Numbered from the stretch's first letter, positions 1 through 9,686 are shown. The stretch: 57,429 bases of DNA from an uncultured Acetobacteraceae bacterium (GCA_937873175.1 CALMVT010000052.1:20583-78011), one strand, 5' to 3'. Notes: generated from the sequence alone by a model not told the origin. Program-made: numbers and translations.

Positions 1-1596
1 GAGAGTTGGGGACCGGACTGCCTTCAACGTATTTCTGGCATGTTCGCCTTCGCCCTTTGGGACCGCAATCGCCGGCAATTGTTCCTTGCGCGCGACCGGA
101 TGGGCAAGAAGCCACTGTTCTATGCCCATGCACCCGACGGCAGCCTCGTTTTCGGCTCTGAACTGCAGGCGCTCACGGCCGTGCCCGGCCTATCCCGTCG
201 GATAAGCCGAACCGCGATCGACGACTATTTCACCTTCGGCTATATTCCTGATCCCGCGACCATCTACGAAGCTGTCGACAAGCTGCCGGCCGCGCATTAT
301 CTGGTTCTGCAGCAGGGGGCCGCGTGGGCGCCGCCAAAACGCTATTGGAGCCCACCAACCGCCGCACATGGCATGACCGCGGGCGACGCCACGGCCGAAC
401 TCGTCGAGCGCCTCACGCGTCATGTGCAAACCCGCCTGGTCGCAGATGTGCCGCTTGGCGCCTTCCTCTCCGGAGGCGTCGACTCCAGCAGCGTTGTCGC
501 AATCGCCGCCGGATTGCGTGACGACCCGCTGTCGACCTTCACGATCGGCTTCTCAGGCGACCAGGATGAGCGCCGGTATGCTGAAACCGTCGCCTTGCGA
601 TACAGGACGGAGCATCGCTCAGAACCGAGTTCCGTCGACTACATCGACGCGGCGCGCGACCAGGCGCGGATCTTTGGGGAGCCGTTCGGCGATGTCTCCG
701 CCGTGCCGACCAACAGCGTCTGCGCCCTGGCCCGGCGGCACGTCACTGTGGCGCTTTCAGGCGACGGCGGCGACGAGGTGCTGGGTGGCTACCGTCGCCA
801 CCAGTGGCATCGCATGACGGAAGCCGTGCGCCGCCTGATCCCGGCGCCGGTCCGCCGCCGGGTCATCGGCGATTTGGCGCGGGCCTATCCAAAGCTTGAC
901 CGGGCGCCGCGCTGGCTCCGGGCCAAGCACACGCTGACCGAGATCAGCCTGGATGCGGCGACCGGCTACTTCCGCATGCTGTGCAAGGTCCAGCATGACC
1001 GCCGGCACGCATTATACGCTCCGGTGCTGAAAGCAGGGTTGGACGGCTACGATCCCGCGGGGCGCATCAGCGCGCTGATGGACGGCTGCGGCTCGGATGA
1101 TCCGCTGCTGCAGGCGCAATACGTGGATCTCCACACCTATCTGCCCGGCGACATCCTGACCAAGGTGGACCGTACCAGCATGGCGAACTCGCTTGAGGTG
1201 CGGGCGCCCATGCTAGACTACAAGTTCGTGGAGTGGGGCATGGCCCTGCCGGCGGGTTTGAAGTTGCGCCGCGGCGTGGGCAAGTGGGTCCTGAAGCGCG
1301 CCATGGAGCCTTACTTGCCGCGCGAGGTGCTGTATCGCGCCAAGCAGGGCTTCGCCATGTCGCTGAACACGCAGTTCCGCAACGGGGCGGACCGGCTGCG
1401 CGCGCGGCTGCTAAGCCCGGCGATGCTCGACTCTTGCCTTTTCGCACCAGAGACGATCAGCCAGATCATCGACGAGCACGAGGCCGGAGGTTTCAACCAC
1501 GCCGAGGTGCTATGGCTGCTGTTGGTGTTTGAAGGTTTCCTTGCGGCTGAAGCGGGCTTGGGTGAACGCCGCCAGGCTGCGGCAATGACGTTTTAG
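1..1596 (+). CDS. asparagine synthetase (glutamine-hydrolysing)-like amidotransferase, 5' truncated
   Basis: The reading frame is open to the left window edge, so the N-terminal glutaminase Cys and about the first 70-90 residues lie outside. The Met at base 40 is internal: the residues around it (GMFAFALWD) belong to the conserved class II glutamine amidotransferase fold. What remains is the end of the GATase domain and a complete synthetase domain with the ATP-pyrophosphatase loop LSGGVDSS near residues 155-162, and SGDGGDE downstream. The family transfers amide nitrogen from glutamine to a carboxylate activated by ATP. The sequence resembles the amidotransferases placed in exopolysaccharide (exosortase-type) loci more than housekeeping AsnB, and a GT4 gene follows after 82 bases, which fits. 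The true substrate is not evident. Confidence 0.9.
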   Translation, partial: ESWGPDCLQRISGMFAFALWDRNRRQLFLARDRMGKKPLFYAHAPDGSLVFGSELQALTAVPGLSRRISRTAIDDYFTFGYIPDPATIYEAVDKLPAAHYLVLQQGAAWAPPKRYWSPPTAAHGMTAGDATAELVERLTRHVQTRLVADVPLGAFLSGGVDSSSVVAIAAGLRDDPLSTFTIGFSGDQDERRYAETVALRYRTEHRSEPSSVDYIDAARDQARIFGEPFGDVSAVPTNSVCALARRHVTVALSGDGGDEVLGGYRRHQWHRMTEAVRRLIPAPVRRRVIGDLARAYPKLDRAPRWLRAKHTLTEISLDAATGYFRMLCKVQHDRRHALYAPVLKAGLDGYDPAGRISALMDGCGSDDPLLQAQYVDLHTYLPGDILTKVDRTSMANSLEVRAPMLDYKFVEWGMALPAGLKLRRGVGKWVLKRAMEPYLPREVLYRAKQGFAMSLNTQFRNGADRLRARLLSPAMLDSCLFAPETISQIIDEHEAGGFNHAEVLWLLLVFEGFLAAEAGLGERRQAAAMTF

Positions 1597-1678
1597 CATC
1601 GACCGCCAATGCAAGCTTGCTCACGCGACGTCCTGTGGCTGCTCCGCGGTGCACCCTTGCCTGCGATGGGACACTAGC

Positions 1679-2947
1679 ATGTCCAGCAAACTCATCGTCC
1701 CGACGCAGGACCGGGCGCAAGCCGCCCAGCGGCCGCTTCGGTTGCTGACGTTCTCGACGTTGTTCCCCAGCGCCGAGCGTCCCAACCACGGAGTATTCGT
1801 CGAGAACCGGTTGCGGCACCTTGTTGCCACTCGGCCCGTGGAAAGCACGGTCATGGCGCCTGTGCCCTATTTTCCTTTCAAAGCGGCACGGTTCAGGACC
1901 TGGAGCGAGCACGCCCGCACGTCCAGGCTTGAGGCCCGGCATGGCCTCGTCGTGCATCATCCGCGCTACCCGCTCCTGCCCAAGCTCGGCATGGCGACCG
2001 CGCCGCTCATGCTTTACCAGGCCAGCTTGCGGGCGCTGCGTCGTTTGATGGCGGATGGGCTCCAATTCGACGTGATCGACGCGCATTACCTGTATCCGGA
2101 TGGCGTCGCCGCGGTGTGGCTGGGGCGGCGTCTTGGCTGTCCCGTGGTCGTCACCGCGCGTGGCTCGGATGTGACGCAGATCGCGCAATACCTGCTTCCC
2201 TGCCAGTTGATCCGGGCAGCGGTCCAGGAGGCCGCTGCGGTGATCACCGTCAGCGCGGCGCTCCGGCAAGGCGTCATCGAGCTTGGCGCGCCAGCAGGAC
2301 AGGTGCACGTCCTGCGCAACGGCGTCGACCTCGACGTGTTCCACCCAATGCCGCGTGACGCGGCACGTCTGGCCCTCGGCATGACCCGGCCAACCCTGCT
2401 CTCCGTGGGACACCTGATCGAGCGCAAAGGCCATGCCCTCACGATCCAGGCGATGCGGCTGCTGCCGGAGTGGGATCTGGTGATCCTGGGCGAGGGGCCG
2501 GACCGTCCCGCCCTGGAGGCGCTGGTCGGCAAGTCGGGCTTGACCAGCCGGGTGCGGTTGCTGGGCGGTCGTCCGCACGATGACCTGCCGCGCTATTACG
2601 GCGCTGCGGACGCGATGGTATTGGCGTCGAGCCGTGAAGGCTGGGCAAATGTTCTGTTGGAGGCGATGGCGTGCGGCACGCCGGTCATCGCCAGCGACAT
2701 CCCCGGCACTCGGGAGGTGATGCGAAGCCCCGAGGCCGGACGGCTGGTGGCACGCACGCCGGAGGCGATCGCGGCCGGCGTACGCACTCTGTTCGCCGCC
2801 CTGCCGAACCGAAACGCAACACGCGCCTATGCCGAGCAATTCGGCTGGGAGGAGACGAGTGCGGGCCAGTATGAGTTGTTCCGGGCGGTTCAAGCTACCG
2901 AAGTGACTGCGAGACCTGAAACGAAGCAGGCCGTAGTCGCCGGCTGA
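1679..2947 (+). CDS. GT4 family glycosyltransferase
   Basis: Two-domain GT-B glycosyltransferase of about 422 residues. The N-terminal Rossmann domain begins LRLLTFSTLFPS. The C-terminal nucleotide-sugar domain carries LRNGVDLDVF, SVGHLIERKGH and the ExxxxE-type patch SREGWANVLLEAMACG, typical of GT4 retaining transferases. I chose the ATG at 1679; an upstream in-frame GTG at 1649 would add ten residues of poor similarity. It lies 82 bases after the amidotransferase on the same strand, so both probably belong to an exopolysaccharide locus extending left of the window. Donor and acceptor cannot be read from the sequence. Confidence 0.9.
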   Translation: MSSKLIVPTQDRAQAAQRPLRLLTFSTLFPSAERPNHGVFVENRLRHLVATRPVESTVMAPVPYFPFKAARFRTWSEHARTSRLEARHGLVVHHPRYPLLPKLGMATAPLMLYQASLRALRRLMADGLQFDVIDAHYLYPDGVAAVWLGRRLGCPVVVTARGSDVTQIAQYLLPCQLIRAAVQEAAAVITVSAALRQGVIELGAPAGQVHVLRNGVDLDVFHPMPRDAARLALGMTRPTLLSVGHLIERKGHALTIQAMRLLPEWDLVILGEGPDRPALEALVGKSGLTSRVRLLGGRPHDDLPRYYGAADAMVLASSREGWANVLLEAMACGTPVIASDIPGTREVMRSPEAGRLVARTPEAIAAGVRTLFAALPNRNATRAYAEQFGWEETSAGQYELFRAVQATEVTARPETKQAVVAG

Positions 2948-2992
2948 TGCTTGGTTGCTTCGGTAGATCTTACGCCGAGGGCGCTCGACATT

Positions 2993-4018
2993 TCATTTCA
3001 TCAACGCCGCGCAATCCTGCCGCGACCGCATGTTGCCATAGCCGCCCGGGTGCGCTGTTCGCCAAGCGGCGGCGCTGGCGACGATCGTGTCAAGTTCGGC
3101 AAAGCGCGGGGTCCAGCCGGTCTCCTCCTGGATCAGCGCGGAGGACGCGACAAGTGCTGCCGGGTCGCCGGGCCGTCGGTTGCCAAACTGCACCGGGACC
3201 GGGCGGCCCAGCACCCGCTCCACCGAGGCGATCACGTCCCGGACGGAGTGGCCGTTGCCGTTGCCCAGGTTGTAGGTGACACTGCGGTGGTCGAGCTGGC
3301 CGAGCGCGCAAAGGTGCGCCTCGCCCAGGTCGGTCACGTGCACGTAATCCCGGACGCAGGTGCCGTCCGGGGTCGGGTAATCCGTGCCGAACACCGTGAG
3401 CGCGCCGCGCCGGCCCAGCGCCGCATCGATTACCAGAGGGATCAAGTGGGTCTCGGGGTCGTGGTCCTCGCCCAGCACGCCGGCCGGGTCGGCGCCGGCC
3501 GCGTTGAAGTAGCGCAGGCAGGCGCTGCGCAGGCCGTGCACCTGGTCGGCCCAGCGCAGGGCGCGCTCGATCATCAGCTTGCTTTCGCCATACGGGGAGG
3601 ATGGGTCGATGCGGGCGGACTCGTCGATCGGCATGCGCTCCGGCTCGCCGAACAGGTTGGCGGTGGAGGACAGGATGAATTTCTTCACGTCGTGCCGGAT
3701 GCAGGCGTCGATCAGCCGCACCCCGCCAGCGCCGTTCTCCAGCAGGTAGCGCATCGGCTCGCGCATGCTTTCCCCCACCAGGGACAGCGCTGCGAAGTGG
3801 AACACGGCGCTCCACGGCCCTTCGGCCAGCACGCCGTCAAGCGTTTGCGCATCGGACACGTCGCCCTCAATCAGCCGGACACCCTGCGGCACGGCGGCAC
3901 GGTGGCCTTGCCGCAGGTTGTCGAGCACCACGACATCGGCACCCCGCTCGACCAGCAGCGCCACCAGATGGCTCCCGACGTAGCCAGCGCCACCGGTCAC
4001 GAGAAAGCGGTCTTGCAT
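2993..4018 (-). CDS. galE: UDP-glucose 4-epimerase
   Basis: 341 residues, the usual GalE length. It is an extended short-chain dehydrogenase with the NAD-binding TGGAGYVGSH at residues 8-17, the catalytic YGESK (YxxxK), and the GalE-type RYFNAAGADPAG and RDYVHVTDL segments. It interconverts UDP-glucose and UDP-galactose in the cytoplasm, supplying UDP-Gal for surface polysaccharides. It converges with the GT4 gene, with 45 bases between the stops, and is alone on its strand. Its place at the edge of a polysaccharide locus agrees with the role. The ATG at 4018 is the only good start. Confidence 0.93.
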   Translation of the reverse strand: MQDRFLVTGGAGYVGSHLVALLVERGADVVVLDNLRQGHRAAVPQGVRLIEGDVSDAQTLDGVLAEGPWSAVFHFAALSLVGESMREPMRYLLENGAGGVRLIDACIRHDVKKFILSSTANLFGEPERMPIDESARIDPSSPYGESKLMIERALRWADQVHGLRSACLRYFNAAGADPAGVLGEDHDPETHLIPLVIDAALGRRGALTVFGTDYPTPDGTCVRDYVHVTDLGEAHLCALGQLDHRSVTYNLGNGNGHSVRDVIASVERVLGRPVPVQFGNRRPGDPAALVASSALIQEETGWTPRFAELDTIVASAAAWRTAHPGGYGNMRSRQDCAALMK

Positions 4019-4135
4019 CTATCAACTTTCAATGGGTAAAGCCCTCAACAAGCTCGCGAGAGCCGAATAGAAGCCTATCGCATCAAGCGGCTGCAGGTTG
4101 CAAAGTCGGGCTGGTTGGCAGGCTGCAATCGTGCC

Positions 4136-4969
4136 ATGCCGTCCCGGGGAGGCAAAGGGTTTCCGTTGCGATTTCTGGTCAAGATTTGCCTGGCCCTGTT
4201 CTTGTTCCTGGACGCCGCGGCCGCGCAGCCCGTCCCCGGACCGCGCATCGTCAGCGGACCCGGCGGCGGCTGCATCGCGGGCGCGGTGGAATTGCCGGCG
4301 GACGGCCCGGGCTACCAAACGGTGCGCGCCAGCCGGAGCTGGTTCTGGGGACACCCGGACACGGTTGCGGCGCTGAGGACGCTGGCCCGGCGCGCTGAGG
4401 TGGCGAGGCTACCCACGCTTTACATGAACGACATTTCCCGCGCGCATGGCGGCCCCATGCCCGGGCTGCACGCGAGCCACCAAGTCGGGCTTGACGCGGA
4501 TGTCTGGCTGGACCTGTCGCCGAAGCCAGCGCTCAGCCTCGCCGCCCGGGACGCCGTGGAGGTCGCAAGCGTCGTCGCGGCCGATGGCCGCGGCGTGGAC
4601 CCGGCGCGATGGACCGCCGAGCACGTGACCCTGCTGCGCTTGGCGACCGGCCTGCCGGGCATCGACCGCGTTTTGGTGAATCCAGCCATCAAGCAGCAGC
4701 TTTGCCGCACCCCCATGGCCGACCGCGCCTGGCTGCGGCTGATCCGCCCGTGGTACGGCCATGCCGCCCACATGCACCTGCATTTCCGCTGCCCGGCGGG
4801 CCAGTCCGAATGCCGAGATCTTTCGCCGGTGCCGCCGGGCGACGGGTGCGACGCAACCCTCGCCTGGTGGTTCGAGCAGCTCGACGCGCCGCCTCTGCCC
4901 CCTGCCCCGCCCCGCCTGGCGCCGCCGTTGCCGGCAGCCTGCGCCGCGATCCTGGCCGGCCAGCCTTGA
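4136..4969 (+). CDS. mepA: penicillin-insensitive murein endopeptidase
   Basis: 277 residues from the ATG at 4136; an in-frame TTG at 4115 would only add a tail before the signal peptide. The N-terminus is a Sec signal (basic residues, then LVKICLALFLFL, AxA-like cleavage near residues 28-30). The LAS-metallopeptidase zinc site is visible: His115 and Asp122 in SHQVGLDADVW, and the last His of HMHLHFRCP. These match the H-x6-D and HxH ligands known for MepA, which cleaves D-Ala-meso-DAP cross-links in periplasmic peptidoglycan. Paired cysteines are also present. The gene is divergent from galE, with a 117-base gap that must hold both promoters. The C-terminus is Pro-rich. Confidence 0.92.
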   Translation: MPSRGGKGFPLRFLVKICLALFLFLDAAAAQPVPGPRIVSGPGGGCIAGAVELPADGPGYQTVRASRSWFWGHPDTVAALRTLARRAEVARLPTLYMNDISRAHGGPMPGLHASHQVGLDADVWLDLSPKPALSLAARDAVEVASVVAADGRGVDPARWTAEHVTLLRLATGLPGIDRVLVNPAIKQQLCRTPMADRAWLRLIRPWYGHAAHMHLHFRCPAGQSECRDLSPVPPGDGCDATLAWWFEQLDAPPLPPAPPRLAPPLPAACAAILAGQP

Positions 4970-5051
4970 TGCTGCCGGCCCGCCCACGCGCCTTTACCTT
5001 CCGCCGCCGCGCCCCAACCTTGAGGGCCGCAGTCCGAGGAATGCTCCCCGC

Positions 5052-7394
5052 ATGAACTACGTCCATCCATCTTTCGAGAAGTTCGCCATCGGCCAGCCGG
5101 TGTCCCGCAAGGAGGACCCGGTGCTGCTGCGCGGAGAGGGCCGGTATAGCGATGACCTGAGCCTGCCGGGGCAGGCTTATGCGGCAATGGTGCGCAGCCG
5201 GCACGCGCACGGCGTTTTGCGCGGCGTGGAGGTGGCGGAAGTGCGGTCGATGCCTGGCGTGCTGGGCGTTTACGCGGCAGCCGACCTGCGGGCGGGCGGC
5301 ATCGGCGCCATGCCGGCGTCGCGTGGCAAGAACCGCGACGGGTCGCCCACGCCCCGGCCCGCGCAGATGCCGTTGGCGGAGGCCAAGGTGCGTTATGTCG
5401 GCGATCCCGTCGCGTTCGTGGTGGCGGAAACGGCCGCGCAGGCGCGGGACGCCGCGGAGGCGGTGCTGCTGGACATCGACCCCCTGCCCGCCGTCACCAC
5501 CGCCCGCGCCGCGGCCGAACCTGGCGCGTCCGTGCTGCACGACGAAGCGCCGGGCAACCTGGCGATGGATTACCACCATGGGGACAGCGCCGCCGTGGCT
5601 GCCGCCTTTGCCCGGGCAGCCCATGTCACGCGCCTGCGGATCAGGAACAGCCGGGTCGTGGTCAGCGCGCTGGAGCCGCGGTCGGCCCTCGCCGACTATG
5701 ACCCGGCAACGGGGCGCTTCACCTTGCGGCTGGGCTGCCAAGGCGTGTTCGGGCTGCGCGAGTTGCTCAAGGACGTGCTGGGCGTGCCGGTGGAGAACCT
5801 GCGCGTGCTGACCGGCAACGTCGGCGGGTCGTTCGGCATGAAGGCGTCGGTGTATCCCGAGTACCCTTGCCTGCTGCACGCCGCCCGGGTGCTGGGCCGC
5901 CCGGTGAAGTGGACGGACGAACGCTCCGACAGCTTCCTTTCGGACAGCCACGGGCGGGACCACGAAGTGGACGCGGCGCTGGCGTTGGACGCCGAGGGGC
6001 GGTTCCTCGCAATTCGCACTGAGGTTTATGGCAATCTCGGCGCTTACCTCAGCAACGCGACGACGCTCCCGCCGACGGTGAACACCATGAAGAACATGGT
6101 CGGCGTGTATGCGACGCCGCTGATCGAGGCGTCAGCCCGCTGCGTGTTCACCAACACCACGCCGGTCGGCCCGTATCGCGGCGCCGGGCGACCGGAGGGC
6201 AACTACTACATGGAGCGGCTGGTGGACACCGCCGCGGCCGAGATGGGCATTGACCGGGTGGAGCTGCGCCGCCGCAACCACATCCGGCCGGAGCAGATGC
6301 CGTATGACGCGCCGTCCGGCATGGCCTACGACAGCGGCGACTTCCCGGCGATCCTAGAGGAGGCGCTGGCGATGGCCGACTGGGACGGCTTTCCCGCCCG
6401 GCGCGCCGAGAGCCGCCGCCGGGGCAAGCTGCGCGGGCGCGGTGTCGGCCAATACCTGGAAGTGACCGCGCCGCCGACGCGGGAAATGGGCGGCATCCGC
6501 TTCGAGCCGGACGGCACGGTGACGATCATCACGGGCACGCTGGACTACGGCCAGGGCCATGCGTCCCCATTCGCCCAGGTGCTGTGCGACCGGCTGGGCA
6601 TCCCGTTCGACCGGGTGCGGCTGCTGCAGGGCGACAGCGACGCGCTGATCGCTGGCGGCGGCACCGGCGGGTCAAAGAGCATGATGGCGAGCGGCGCTGC
6701 CATCGTGGAAGCCAGCGCGCTCTGCATCGAGCAGGGCCGACGCATCGCCGCGCACGCACTGGAAGCCGCGGAGGCCGACATCGAGTTCGAGCGCGGCCGG
6801 TTCGTCATCGCCGGCACCGACCGCGGCATCGGCATCCTGGAGCTCGCGGAGCGGCTGCGCGCTGGCATGGCCGTGCCGCCGGGGATGCCCAAGACCCTGG
6901 ACGTGCAGCATGTCCATGAGGCCGCACCGTCCGCCTTCCCGAACGGCTGCCACGTCGCGGAGGTCGAGGTGGATCGGGAAACCGGCGTCGCCGTGGTGGT
7001 GCGCTACAACATGGTCAACGACTTCGGCGTGCTGATCAACCCGATGCTGGTGGAGGGCCAGGCGCATGGCGGCATCGTGCAGGGCATCGGCCAGGCGCTG
7101 CTGGAAGCGACGGCGTATGACGAGGGCGGGCAGTTGGTGACCGGCTCCTTCATGGACTACGCCCTGCCCCACGCCGCGGACGCGCCGCGCTTCGCGTTCC
7201 AAAGCCACCCGGTCCCGGCCCGCACCAACGTGCTGGGCGTGAAAGGGTGCGGGGAGGCCGGGTGCGCCGGCGCGCTGCCGGCGGTGATGAACGCGCTGGT
7301 GGATGCGCTGGCGGAGACGGGCGTGCGCCACATCGACATGCCGGCGACGCCACAGCGGGTTTGGGCGGCGATGGAGGCGGCTCAGCCGGGTTGA
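5052..7394 (+). CDS. xanthine/aldehyde dehydrogenase family molybdopterin-binding subunit
   Basis: 780 residues from the ATG at 5052; the frame stays open further upstream, but that part overlaps mepA out of frame. Domains in order: the a/b hammerhead domain (from about residue 15) and the molybdopterin-cytosine-dinucleotide binding domain. The Mo-site loop reads PYRGAGRPE near residue 374, which is the AYRGAGR pattern of form II CoxL-like enzymes and not the AYRCSFR of true CO dehydrogenase. The catalytic Glu is in CGEAG near residue 733. Such subunits hydroxylate aldehydes or N-heterocycles using water. The usual FAD (medium) and 2Fe-2S (small) subunits are not adjacent, so the partners must be elsewhere. 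Substrate unknown. Confidence 0.88.
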   Translation: MNYVHPSFEKFAIGQPVSRKEDPVLLRGEGRYSDDLSLPGQAYAAMVRSRHAHGVLRGVEVAEVRSMPGVLGVYAAADLRAGGIGAMPASRGKNRDGSPTPRPAQMPLAEAKVRYVGDPVAFVVAETAAQARDAAEAVLLDIDPLPAVTTARAAAEPGASVLHDEAPGNLAMDYHHGDSAAVAAAFARAAHVTRLRIRNSRVVVSALEPRSALADYDPATGRFTLRLGCQGVFGLRELLKDVLGVPVENLRVLTGNVGGSFGMKASVYPEYPCLLHAARVLGRPVKWTDERSDSFLSDSHGRDHEVDAALALDAEGRFLAIRTEVYGNLGAYLSNATTLPPTVNTMKNMVGVYATPLIEASARCVFTNTTPVGPYRGAGRPEGNYYMERLVDTAAAEMGIDRVELRRRNHIRPEQMPYDAPSGMAYDSGDFPAILEEALAMADWDGFPARRAESRRRGKLRGRGVGQYLEVTAPPTREMGGIRFEPDGTVTIITGTLDYGQGHASPFAQVLCDRLGIPFDRVRLLQGDSDALIAGGGTGGSKSMMASGAAIVEASALCIEQGRRIAAHALEAAEADIEFERGRFVIAGTDRGIGILELAERLRAGMAVPPGMPKTLDVQHVHEAAPSAFPNGCHVAEVEVDRETGVAVVVRYNMVNDFGVLINPMLVEGQAHGGIVQGIGQALLEATAYDEGGQLVTGSFMDYALPHAADAPRFAFQSHPVPARTNVLGVKGCGEAGCAGALPAVMNALVDALAETGVRHIDMPATPQRVWAAMEAAQPG

Positions 7395-7458
7395 CGCGCA
7401 GCGCTTTGTGAACCGGCCTGCTCCTGACAGCAGGCGTCGCCAGCCCGGAGGCTTGAAA

Positions 7459-8253
7459 ATGGGTCTGCTCCACAACATGACGTGCCGCCGCTGCTTCAGC
7501 CGGTCTCTCGCGGCAAGCGCCGTCGCCGCCCCGGTCGCAGCAATCTTCGGCCGGAGGGCCTCGGCGGAGGATCGGCCGGGCACGGCCATTCCCGGCAGCC
7601 CGCTGTCGGCGCGGAGTCACACGCTCGACACGGCCGCGGACGCCGTGCAATCCAAGCGGCCGATCGACGCGATGAGCGCATACCTCAACGGCTTCCACTT
7701 CTATGCCGACGACATGGGGCGGCAGGTCGAGGCCAACCATTTCTGCACGCATCTGACCGAAGACTTCCACCAGTGCGTGATCTATGACTCGAACCTGGCC
7801 AATGCAAAGCTGATCGGCATCGAGTACATCGTCAGCGAACGGCTGTTCAAGACTTTGCCTGACGACGAGAAGAAGCTGTGGCACAGCCACCATTACGAGG
7901 TGAAGTCGGGCGCGCTGATTGCCCCGGGCGTTCCGGAACTGGCCGAGCACGCCGTCATGAACGACCTCGTCACGACCTATGGCAAGACCTGGCACACCTG
8001 GCAGATTGACCACGACGTCAACTTCCCGATGGGCGTTCCGCAGCTCATGATGGGCTTCACGCAGGACGGGCAGATCACGCAATCCATGCTCGGCGACCGG
8101 GACAAGAGGTTCGGCGTCTCGTTCGCGGAGCGGAGGCAGAACCGCGGCGATATCCCGATGCCCGGCGTCGATCCCGGCGCCAATTCCTGGAAAGGCGGAA
8201 CGGTCGTGCAGCTCCGGCTTGAGGAGGTTCCCGTCCGCAACCTGCGGGGGTGA
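7459..8253 (+). CDS. DUF1264 (oil-body-associated-protein-like) protein with twin-arginine signal
   Basis: 264 residues from the ATG at 7459, supported by a GGAGG at 7447-7451 seven bases upstream. The N-terminus TCRRCFSRSLAASAVAAP is a Tat-type signal (RR pair, hydrophobic stretch, ARRASA near the cleavage site). The mature part matches DUF1264 as I know it: it is rich in His/Trp/Tyr, with AYLNGFHFYADD, EANHFCTHL, HQCVIYDS and LWHSHHYEVKSG. The family includes plant oil-body-associated proteins. Its biochemical activity is not established; conserved His and Cys suggest a ligand or metal site, which is inference. It stands 64 bases after the molybdoenzyme gene on the same strand. Confidence 0.82.
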   Translation: MGLLHNMTCRRCFSRSLAASAVAAPVAAIFGRRASAEDRPGTAIPGSPLSARSHTLDTAADAVQSKRPIDAMSAYLNGFHFYADDMGRQVEANHFCTHLTEDFHQCVIYDSNLANAKLIGIEYIVSERLFKTLPDDEKKLWHSHHYEVKSGALIAPGVPELAEHAVMNDLVTTYGKTWHTWQIDHDVNFPMGVPQLMMGFTQDGQITQSMLGDRDKRFGVSFAERRQNRGDIPMPGVDPGANSWKGGTVVQLRLEEVPVRNLRG

Positions 8254-8306
8254 GCGCAGGCATCCGCCCCTAGCGTTGCGCGCCGCCACCCGCCAAACTG
8301 GCGCCC

Positions 8307-9686
8307 ATGCAAACCGAACCCGTGCTCGACCACATCGAGGCCAACCTGGACGCCGCGCGGGAGCGGTGGTTCGATTTCCTGCGCATTCCCAGCGTCAGCG
8401 CACAGCCGGCGCACACGGTTGATTGCGGCAAGGCCGCGGTGTGGGTACGGGACCAACTCGCCGCGATGGGGTTCGATGCGGCGCTGCACGCAACGCCGGG
8501 CCACCCGGTCGTGCTGGGCCGCCACCCCGGCCCGGGCGGGAATGCGCCGCATCTGCTGTTCTACGGCCACTACGACGTGCAGCCGGCGGAACCGCTGGAG
8601 CTGTGGACCAGCCCGCCCTTCGACCCGGCCTTGTCCGTCGGGCCGCACGGCCCCCGTGTGGTCGCTCGCGGCGCCGTGGACGACAAGGGCCAGGTCATGA
8701 TGTGGCTGGAAGCCCTACGCGCTTGGCACGCGGCGTACGGCACCCTGCCCATCCGCGTCACCGCGCTGATCGAGGGCGAGGAGGAAGTGGGCAGCCCCAA
8801 CCTGGACCGCTTCTTGGCCGAGCATGCCGACGCGTTGCGCGGCGATGTGGCGATCATCAGCGACACCGGCATGTGGGACATCGACACCCCGGCGCTGACC
8901 ACGCGGCTGCGCGGGTTGGCCTACATGCAGGTGATCATCCGCGCAGCGAACCGGGACCTGCATTCCGGCATGTTCGGCGGCTCGGCGCTGAACCCGATCA
9001 ACTTGCTCGCGCGCATCATGGGCGAGTTGCACGACGCCGAGGGCCGCGTGCAATTGCCGGGCTTCTACGACGGCGTGCGGGAGGTGCCGCAATCGTTGCA
9101 AGGAGACTGGGCGGCGCTGGGCTTCGACGAGGCCGGGTTCCTCGGCGGCATCGGGCTGAGCGTGTCCGGCGGGGAGCGCGGGCGCACCGCGCTTGAGCGG
9201 CTGTGGGCGCGGCCGACCGCGGACGTGAACGGCATCTGGGGCGGCTACCAGGGGCCGGGCAGCAAAACCGTGATCGCGGCGGAGGCCGGGGCCAAGGTGT
9301 CCTTTCGCTTGGTGCCCGGCCAGGACCCGGCGGCGGTGGTGCAATCGTTCCACGATTTCGTGCAAGCCAGGCTGCCGGCGGACGCCCGGGCGGAGATCAC
9401 CGGGGACGCCTCGCCGGGGGTGGAGATCCCGGCCGACAGCCGCTTCGTGCAGGCGGCGCAGACGGCGCTGGCGGAGGAGTACGGCCGCCCTGCCGTGTTG
9501 ATCGGCAGCGGCGGCAGCATCCCCGTGGTGGGAAGCCTGCGCCGCCTGCTCGGCATGGACAGCGTGCTGATGGGCTTCGGGCTGGACGACGATCAGGTGC
9601 ACAGCCCGAACGAGAAGTTCGAGTGGCGCTGCTTCTACAAGGGGTTGCGCTCCCACGCCCGCCTGCTGGGCAAACTGGCGGGTTGA
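8307..9686 (+). CDS. M20 family dipeptidase
   Basis: 459 residues, the standard length for M20 dipeptidases of the carnosinase/CPG2 group. Metal ligands and catalytic residues are visible: His88 and Asp90 in FYGHYDVQP, Asp125/126 in ARGAVDDKGQ, EGEEEVGS at 156-163, and a C-terminal GSGGSIPV segment. A dimerisation insert with DLHSGMFGG follows the first metal half-site. It hydrolyses small peptides or N-acyl amino acids in the cytoplasm; there is no signal peptide. The stop overlaps the TTG start of the following ATPase gene (TTGA), so it may be co-transcribed with the FetAB-type pair. Confidence 0.93.
   Translation: MQTEPVLDHIEANLDAARERWFDFLRIPSVSAQPAHTVDCGKAAVWVRDQLAAMGFDAALHATPGHPVVLGRHPGPGGNAPHLLFYGHYDVQPAEPLELWTSPPFDPALSVGPHGPRVVARGAVDDKGQVMMWLEALRAWHAAYGTLPIRVTALIEGEEEVGSPNLDRFLAEHADALRGDVAIISDTGMWDIDTPALTTRLRGLAYMQVIIRAANRDLHSGMFGGSALNPINLLARIMGELHDAEGRVQLPGFYDGVREVPQSLQGDWAALGFDEAGFLGGIGLSVSGGERGRTALERLWARPTADVNGIWGGYQGPGSKTVIAAEAGAKVSFRLVPGQDPAAVVQSFHDFVQARLPADARAEITGDASPGVEIPADSRFVQAAQTALAEEYGRPAVLIGSGGSIPVVGSLRRLLGMDSVLMGFGLDDDQVHSPNEKFEWRCFYKGLRSHARLLGKLAG

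Noticed and set aside
2951-4039. Plus-strand open frame of 362 codons opposite galE
   Set aside because: Antisense shadow with no family features; galE has full motifs on the minus strand.
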